Shown piece by piece: positions 57,965-64,000 of a stretch of DNA of 64,000 bases (position 1 is the first letter of the stretch; every line of letters starts with the position of its first letter). The stretch is from Aphelenchoides besseyi. Its lineage: Eukaryota; Nematoda; Chromadorea; Rhabditida; Aphelenchoididae. The stretch spans positions 12,152,001 to 12,216,000 of the forward strand of contig JAMPIQ010000001.1 in NCBI GenBank assembly GCA_024699855.1, read 5' to 3'. The position numbers were made by a program, and so were the translations under genes. Under the pieces are notes generated by a model. That model made no database searches. It had not been told where the DNA came from and was given only the letters and a program-made list of their open reading frames with translations.

Positions 57965-59993
57965 TGCTATTCGTGCAATTTAATGATCAATAAACAAGTG
58001 ACACACAATCCAAATTACTCATCTACTGCGAATAGACGGGGGTCTTAATCCGCCGAAAAAATGAGTCAACTTACCGGTTACATCATCTGATCGTTGAATG
58101 AGTGCAATGAGTTAAAAGAGTTAAAATCGAAGTTGACCGTAACCTCGATGCTCAGTTCACGTGAGAACGTCGTGATTTGATAAAGTGCAGCAGCAGAACT
58201 GGTTAAAAACAACCGACTTGGAACGTTCTTGTAATCAACAACCGACGAAACGAGCGGTCAAAGCAACGGGTTTTCATTGAAAGTTGAAAATTTACAAATT
58301 CCTTCGAACAAAAACAAGTTCCTGTTTCACTTATCATATCGCGAATCGAGAAAAACTGCTGAGATTCAACGAATACGAGTTTTGGGAAACGGAAGTTCAA
58401 AAGTACACGACCATAATAACAACCACGAAGTACAGTAGAATTCCCTCTGTAACATGTGTAACGTTTTTGTCGTACTTTAACTCGGGCATTATTTTGCGAA
58501 TGTGCAATTGAACTCACATGAACGACAATCGAACCGGTTCTTTTTCCGCTGTACATCAATGATGAATGCTGTAGCGGTCAATCGGTGAAACGTTGGTCGG
58601 TGGTGTCAGCTGCTACTTTACGGTTCCGAGCAAATTTTTAAACGTTAAACTTTTCAACTTACGAAATTGGACTGTTAGAAAGATTTTATTGTTTCTCGAT
58701 TCGATTAAATCTTTTGTAACTACATGGTTTGAATAGTTCACATTGCATTTTTGCGCATAATCACAATAAAGTAAATCAGTAAACTTTCGGAAGTGTACAT
58801 TTTCGCTTATGACACAAAACCAGCTGATCACGAACATTGGTTTGCGTGGAGAGCAACAGTTCATCGTCGACCAATGCGTACAAACCTGCACGCTCGTGCT
58901 CAGAACGGAAAGCAGATTGAAACCACCGGTACGATGAGTAGCGCGGTTATCAACGACACCCACACTTCCGCTAACCACTGATCTCTAATTGATCAAACAC
59001 TGACAGTTGGAAATTTCGGTGACTTCTGTACGTAAAAAATGCCTTCACAATATTGATCTCAAAAGATGAAAAACTTGTTTTCAGTCAAAACCGTTGACAC
59101 TTTCGTTAACGTTGGAAAATGTTATGGCTAATCAAAAGAAATGTCAATTCACTAATTGAGATAGAGGGCACCGTTAAATACGTCCAAACTCCGTCTCACC
59201 CAGCGAATTCCGTTGCTTTTGCTTCACTGACGACTCGAAGAGAGATCGAAAACTCCCGACTAGTGCTTTTTAGGAAGCGTGCTTTTTGTTTACGTGTCGT
59301 CCAAACACACTCACTAACCACTCGGCTACTCGTTCATTGCTCAACGGTCCCGTAGTGTGTGGTTAGTACGCAAAGGCCTCTCAAACGAAATGTTGTAAAG
59401 AAACTCATGAGTGAAATTAACACAAACTTCGAAAATACATCCAACGGCAATCTTTCAAAGACAACGAACGCTAAGACCCAAGAACAATACGCGGCATAAA
59501 CAGCGATTTTACGGCCGCAATTAATTTGCATAAACGAGATTGAAAGTGCTTAAGGTCAATGTTACCCGGCGATGACCTTAAAGTCAAAGTTTGTGACGTT
59601 AATTCAACCAAAACACTTAAGGTGATTCTATCTTTTTAGTTTGACTTCTGAAATAGGCTCGATTCAAAGTCCTCATTTTGCTCTCAACCATTTCGTCTGC
59701 GTTTGTCGATGCGTCCAGCGATCAAATTTCAAATTGACCAATCGACCATTTTGATTTCATTTCTCCATTAGTTGTGTTAAACTTTGAATCATCGTAAAGC
59801 ACAGAAACGCCAAAAACTGTTTCTCGTTGGAACCCCAGTGGTCATTTTTATGCTTTCACATTAATGAATGGAAACAGAAAACTAAAAGGTCGAAAGCAAA
59901 AGGTGGTTTCCGGTTTCTACTGTCCTGTTGATAATCGTGATTTTGTACGAACTATACGAAAAGCTGCAAGTTAAACGTGGTTATGTTTACAGT
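57965..59993. other. Intergenic interval
   Basis: About 2 kb without a supported gene. Open frames such as 58793-58981 (+) and 58613-58978 (-) mirror each other and lack splice sites. The only recognisable element is the inverted AGGTCA repeat at 59550-59581. Confidence 0.5.
59550..59581. promoter_or_regulatory. Inverted AGGTCA half-sites, 14-nt spacer
   Basis: TTAAGGTCA at 59550-59558 and its perfect complement TGACCTTAA at 59573-59581. AGGTCA is the core half-site of nuclear hormone receptors. It lies about 410 bp upstream of the M1 aminopeptidase start. Confidence 0.4.
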
Positions 59994-62055
59994 ATGATTG
60001 CACTGCAACAGTCTATCATACTTTTGTTGTTGGTCAATGGATTGTTGTGCAAAGATGTGATTTATGATTACGAGTATCGTTTATCTACGCATTTAACGCC
60101 CATCGTCTATGACATAAAGTTGACGCTCAGTAGTTTTTCTGAATACATTAATGGACAAGTGAGTTGAAGATCATCTGGTTGTGATGTTGTTTTAGGTCCA
60201 ACTGCAATTTCAAGTGGAAAATGTAACAAATTTTATCGAACTACACGCCGATCCCTCGTTTATTACCTTCAAAGTTGTTGGATGATTTTCATTCACTGAA
60301 TTAATCAAACTGTTTAGCAAGCTTCATTGGAAAATAAGTTATTCGATGAAGTTCGAGATCTCGAAATACCGGAAATCAATTCAGTAACTCAAACCATACG
60401 ATTTGATATTGCTGGACTGACGCAGGAACATCACGTATACTACTTGAACGTTTGGTATAATACAAAGTACTCGTTCGATCATCGTGGGTTAATACGAAAA
60501 CAAGATCTAGTACATAAACGAAAATTTGATACGATTCACATGTTTTTTAGTTTCAAGGATTATGGTTGAACAGTTTGTTCGAAACCACCTACGCCCGTCG
60601 TCTGATGCCGTGTATGGACGAACCAAATTTCCGATCGAGTTTCAGACTACAAGTCCTCCTTTATGGCGAATATGCAAAACCCGAGTGAGTTGTTTCACGA
60701 CTTCTTAGTAGCTAGTTTAGTGTCATTGCTCTTTCGTGTATGGAAGGTGAACGCACAGTTCAAAACGAGAACTCAACTTTCTGGTCATTTGTTTCCACAC
60801 CACCAATTCCAACTTATTTGTTCAACATCGCTGTTGGCAGATTCCGCAGTTTCTGCAAAACAAGTGCGTTGATTGGTTCGGAGATCTGCATTTGGCGTTT
60901 TTCACACTGGACAAATTGGGAATCAATAGCTGAGAAGATCATAGAGACTATTGCTAACTTTCAAGTGGAGATTTCAGTTACGAATCTTTCATAGGAGAAC
61001 ATTTAGAACGAAATGAGTGCCTATTTGTTAACCGATCCAGTTGCTCGCCTTCATTTCTTAATTGTACCTTCCAAGTTGAAAGGTATGGAAAATTTTGGCT
61101 TACTGAACATCAAGGAGAGTGTAAGTGAAGAAGTCGTGCCAAAAACTGAATGTAATTTGAAGTTATGGCCAATTGACAATGATTTGAACAGCTACCAGGA
61201 GTTTACACGCACGTTGTTTCATGAGATGACGCACTTGTATTTCGGGAATCTTGTTACAGTATACACTCGTATTTTTTCTCAATTAACCACTTTTTGTAGG
61301 TGAATTGGTGGTCTGATATTTGGCTTTCGGAATCACTTGTAACCTACCTATCAAGTGTAAAGCCGTTTGTGTAATTTTCAATGAGAAACTAACACTAAGA
61401 ATTCCATTGCAGTACGGAACCTGAACATGATCGGTCAATAGAACCGATTGTCAGTAAAAAATGGTCAATGTCGATTCCATCAATCGTTTATTCGAAAGGA
61501 TCAGCCGTAGTACAGATGCTCGAATGGATAATTGGACCAAAACAAATTCAACGACTTTTACGCGCTTATCTTCGACGTCATCAATTTGGACATGTTTCCA
61601 CCAATGATTTTCTTGATTTGCTCGATTCAATTACCCTTCAAAACTCTTTTAGTTCCGAGTCGAGGAACGAAACAGTGAAGGTTGTTCGACCATCCGCTTT
61701 CATGCGCTCGTGGTTAACTCAAGAAAGTCATCCGTATGTTACAGAAAGTCGTGTAGTTCCGAATGGAAAGTTTAGAATTGTAACTGTTACATACGACAAA
61801 TCCGTTCATCAATTTGTTTTGTCACAGAAACCAAAACTTCATTCACGATCTTCGCGCTCCCGACGCGCCCAATGGCCGATACCGATTTGGATTGATTGTG
61901 TAGCTGGAACGGTGAAAGAACAACTCTATTGGTTGCTGCCTGGACACCAAATTGTCCTTTCACTTAGTCAGTTAACCGAAACTCAAGACTACAACGCCGT
62001 TGCTTTTAATCGAAACCACGAAAACGTTTATTACGAGATCTCTTATCGTTACTGA
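59994..62055 (+). CDS. Secreted M1-family aminopeptidase, short form
   Basis: 592 residues in eight exons (59994-60158, 60196-60273, 60318-60509, 60551-60684, 60721-60964, 61007-61258, 61300-61370, 61413-62055). Signal peptide MIALQQSIILLLLVNGLLC. Domain I: STHLTPIVYDIKLTL and FETTYARRLMPCMDEPNF. The exopeptidase motif is KGMENFG, in place of GAMEN. Zinc site HEMTHLYFGN with the third ligand Glu in WLSES, 18 residues later. The catalytic Tyr lies in IVYSKGSAVV. All zinc and catalytic residues are present. The chain stops after domain III: the roughly 300-residue C-terminal helical domain of other M1 enzymes is absent. It would trim N-terminal residues from extracellular peptides. Confidence 0.9.
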
Positions 62056-62207
62056 AAGACATTTCCGACGATTTTCGTTGTTCAGATCTCTTTTAGAACA
62101 CCGAGTTGAATGAATAAGTTTATTTTGAGCAGAGATCTCACGTATAAAAGTGAAACAAATGTAACAATCTATGTTATGAAAAAAAGTCAATTTTTGCGTT
62201 TCTTTGC

Positions 62208-63362
62208 CTATGTCTTCTCGTTCTGAATAAGGTTTAACTTCAAGTTTTCAAGCTCCTTTTTAATGTCACTTGTTGAAATATCTAAACAACATCGACATTA
62301 GCAATCAAAAAACGTGTGTTTACCGTCGTCGGATTCTTCCATAAAAGAAGTCTGATGCATCATGTACTCGTGCGTTTCTCTCAGAATGCTCATGAAGTTT
62401 GTGAACAGGCCAGGAGTATGCTTCAAAACGGCACCTTGCAGAACTTGGAAATCCTGGTGCACCTAAGAAAATAAAATTGAAAGATGTCAAATGAAACCAA
62501 CCTTTGGTCGTGGAAACTTCATTGTGAACATTTCATCCATTAGCGAATTCAAAACTTCGGGAACTTGATGTGTTTCGATTCGATTCAAATTCACTGGTCC
62601 AATGGCTCCTGGAAGTTTTTGCCTAATCGATTTCGACATCCGAGGTGGATGTCTTGATGATAATGAGCGAAAATCTTGTGGAATCTTAAAACATTTGGGA
62701 ACAATTTCTGCTGGTTTCGAAATAATTCGTATTGGCGCTGGGATCTCAACTGTTTTCTCTTCGATTGAAATAATCGATGAAGCAGTTGACTTGTGATCTT
62801 CGTTTGCTTCTTCATCCACAGGTTCGGTTTTAACTCGGACATTCGAATTGCAGGAAAAAAGTTCACCACGTTTAATTTTCGGAGTTTTAGTTACTTTTCC
62901 ATTCTTTAATCTCTCATTGTCCGTCGGTTTTATGTGTTTCAACGTTTCATCGGACTTCTTAGCTTCCGGTGGAGATTTCCGTTTATTGTTCACGACTTCT
63001 TTTTGTTTTGGTTTCTAAACAAAACGATACAATTGTTCGTAAACGCTTTAAACATACCGGCGATTTGGAGACATTTGTTACACTAAGCGCCGTGCCGATC
63101 AAACTTGACAGACCCATGTTGTAGCTCTCTTCCAACTTTTTGGTTGCTTTTCGCTGCCTCGAGGATCGTAAAGTGATCGAACCTAAAACATACAATTTAA
63201 ACAACATCTCGAACTGATTAACCCACTTCCAAGACCATCGCTTGAATTCTCGTTTTGGATCGGAAGTTTTGGTGACGTCGAAGAAGAAAGCCGTTTTGAT
63301 GGTGAGTTTTCTTCTGATTCCTCGACTTCTGCAGCTTTGCGTTTTGAGCGAGTTACACGCAT
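62208..63362 (-). CDS. Lysine-rich nuclear-type protein, unknown
   Basis: 328 residues in five exons (63227-63362, 63058-63182, 62502-63014, 62324-62462, 62208-62281), all in phase. The first two thirds are Lys/Ser/Glu-rich with several nuclear-localisation-like clusters (TRSKRKAA, NNKRKSPPEAKK, KTPKIKRG) and a sumoylation-like VKTEP. The C-terminal third is more ordered and probably a conserved helical domain (VPEVLNSLMDEMFTMKFPRP, HTPGLFTNFMSILRETHEYM), ending in a short coiled coil. No family recognised. A chromatin or transcription factor role is only an inference from composition. Confidence 0.65.
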
Positions 63363-63830
63363 AATTTGAGCAGAAAGACACGTAAAAATAGCCTAATGAT
63401 CTCTGCACTTAATCGAACAGACGGCAGGTTTTCGACTCGAAGCATCTGCAAGATTTCGCTTTAAAACTCGGAGGTAACTTCGGAACCCAATCATCGCTGA
63501 TTTGCTCGACACAAACTCTGCTCATGTGAACTGGTTGTTAAGTGACAGATCATAAAGCTGAACTTACAAAAATTTTGAAAGTAACAATGGGCTCAAGTTC
63601 AATCACAACCACAATCTGAAATTCGTTCGTAAAACTGATTTAAAAGCCGATTGCCGAAATCAATTTGTATCTGTCGAGCATTAGCGTCAATCGTGTCTTC
63701 AACTCACGTCTCTACCCAAACTACAATTGTTGTGTTCGATTCAGCGCCAGCATTTCAGTCGCTTTTATCAACCGCAGAATTTATTTGGAGTATCAGTTTT
63801 ATTCATTGATTAACTGCTCGAAACGTTTCG

Positions 63831-64000
63831 ATGAGCAAAGTGAGACCACCTGAAGTCGCAAAAGCCACGCATGTGAAAGACGTTCTACCGCGAGTTGCCG
63901 AATTGAAACGCGATGGTTCGATTTGTCGGTAAGTAGTTGAAAGCAGATTTGAAAAATCTTACAATTGTAGAGCTCATCCACCGCTTATTGGCGGAGCTTT
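63831..64000 (+). CDS. 5' end of an unidentified gene (partial at window edge)
   Basis: Exon 63831-63928 begins MSKVRPPEVAKATHVKDVLP and ends at a GTAAGT donor. After a 42-nt intron (63929-63970, ending TTGTAG) exon 2 continues RAHPPLIGGA to the window edge, in phase. Too little is present to name the protein; there is no signal peptide. Confidence 0.5.

Noticed and set aside
1..64000. Search for CRISPR arrays, insertion sequences, prokaryotic promoters
   Set aside because: The sequence is eukaryotic with spliceosomal introns throughout; none of these were seen.

Overview
The window is eukaryotic and reads as nematode or a close ecdysozoan relative (inference). Supporting points are protein-coding genes cut by very short introns (about 160 were placed by hand; most are 36-60 nt, GT-AG, often ending TTTCAG or TTTTAG), dense packing on both strands, AATAAA poly(A) signals just after stop codons, and gene content typical of nematodes: laminin gamma, a nematode-type astacin, RYK/Derailed, a LIM homeobox of the LIN-11 class, a CHK-kinase-like protein, CLC channels and Pasha. 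Exon models were built by keeping frame across splice sites and matching remembered family motifs; where all exon lengths sum to a multiple of three the model is considered good. No search or alignment was run.

Layout. 1-2.6 kb: 5' part of a laminin gamma gene (-). 2.6-6 kb: gene-poor, with a foldback MITE-like element and a strong GC-rich hairpin. 5.7-6.8 kb: a possible second short-TIR element around a coiled-coil gene. 7-8.6 kb: astacin protease (-). 8.9-10.6 kb: a single-pass membrane protein and a BAR-like protein (+). 11.2-11.8 kb: an SH2-like adaptor (-). 12.5-14.9 kb: two tandem GNAT acetyltransferases (+). 15-19.4 kb: a 22-exon CLC chloride channel (-). 19.9-23.1 kb: a tail-anchored protein and a RYK Wnt co-receptor (-). 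23.1-28 kb: largest stretch with no confident gene. 28-29.9 kb: DENND2-like Rab GEF (-). 31.5 kb: small secreted protein (+). 32-39.9 kb: SLC2 sugar transporter, LIM homeobox factor, four-helix membrane protein and mitochondrial Twinkle helicase (all -), with a relic of a Cys-loop receptor on + between them. 40.8-45.2 kb: an uncharacterised acidic protein and a coiled-coil protein (-). 45.4 kb: a small gene with an 18-bp tandem repeat (+). 46.7-47.4 kb: membrane protein exons (-). 48.1-53.2 kb: a MOV10-family RNA helicase directly downstream of pasha/DGCR8 (-). 53.7-64 kb: unknown genes, a Tyr-rich secreted peptide, a CHK-like kinase, a short M1 aminopeptidase, a lysine-rich nuclear-type protein, and the first exons of one more gene.

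How the genes work together. Most neighbours are functionally unrelated. The pair that stands out is pasha/DGCR8 followed 133 bp later, same strand, by a MOV10/Armitage-type helicase: two small-RNA pathway genes in an operon-like tandem, with a hairpin-forming sequence in a long pasha intron. Also notable are splice sites that break GT-AG (GA-AG in a GNAT gene, probable TT-AG in the CLC gene, GC-AG in Twinkle), a CLC channel whose gating glutamate is methionine, and several short-form versions of familiar enzymes.
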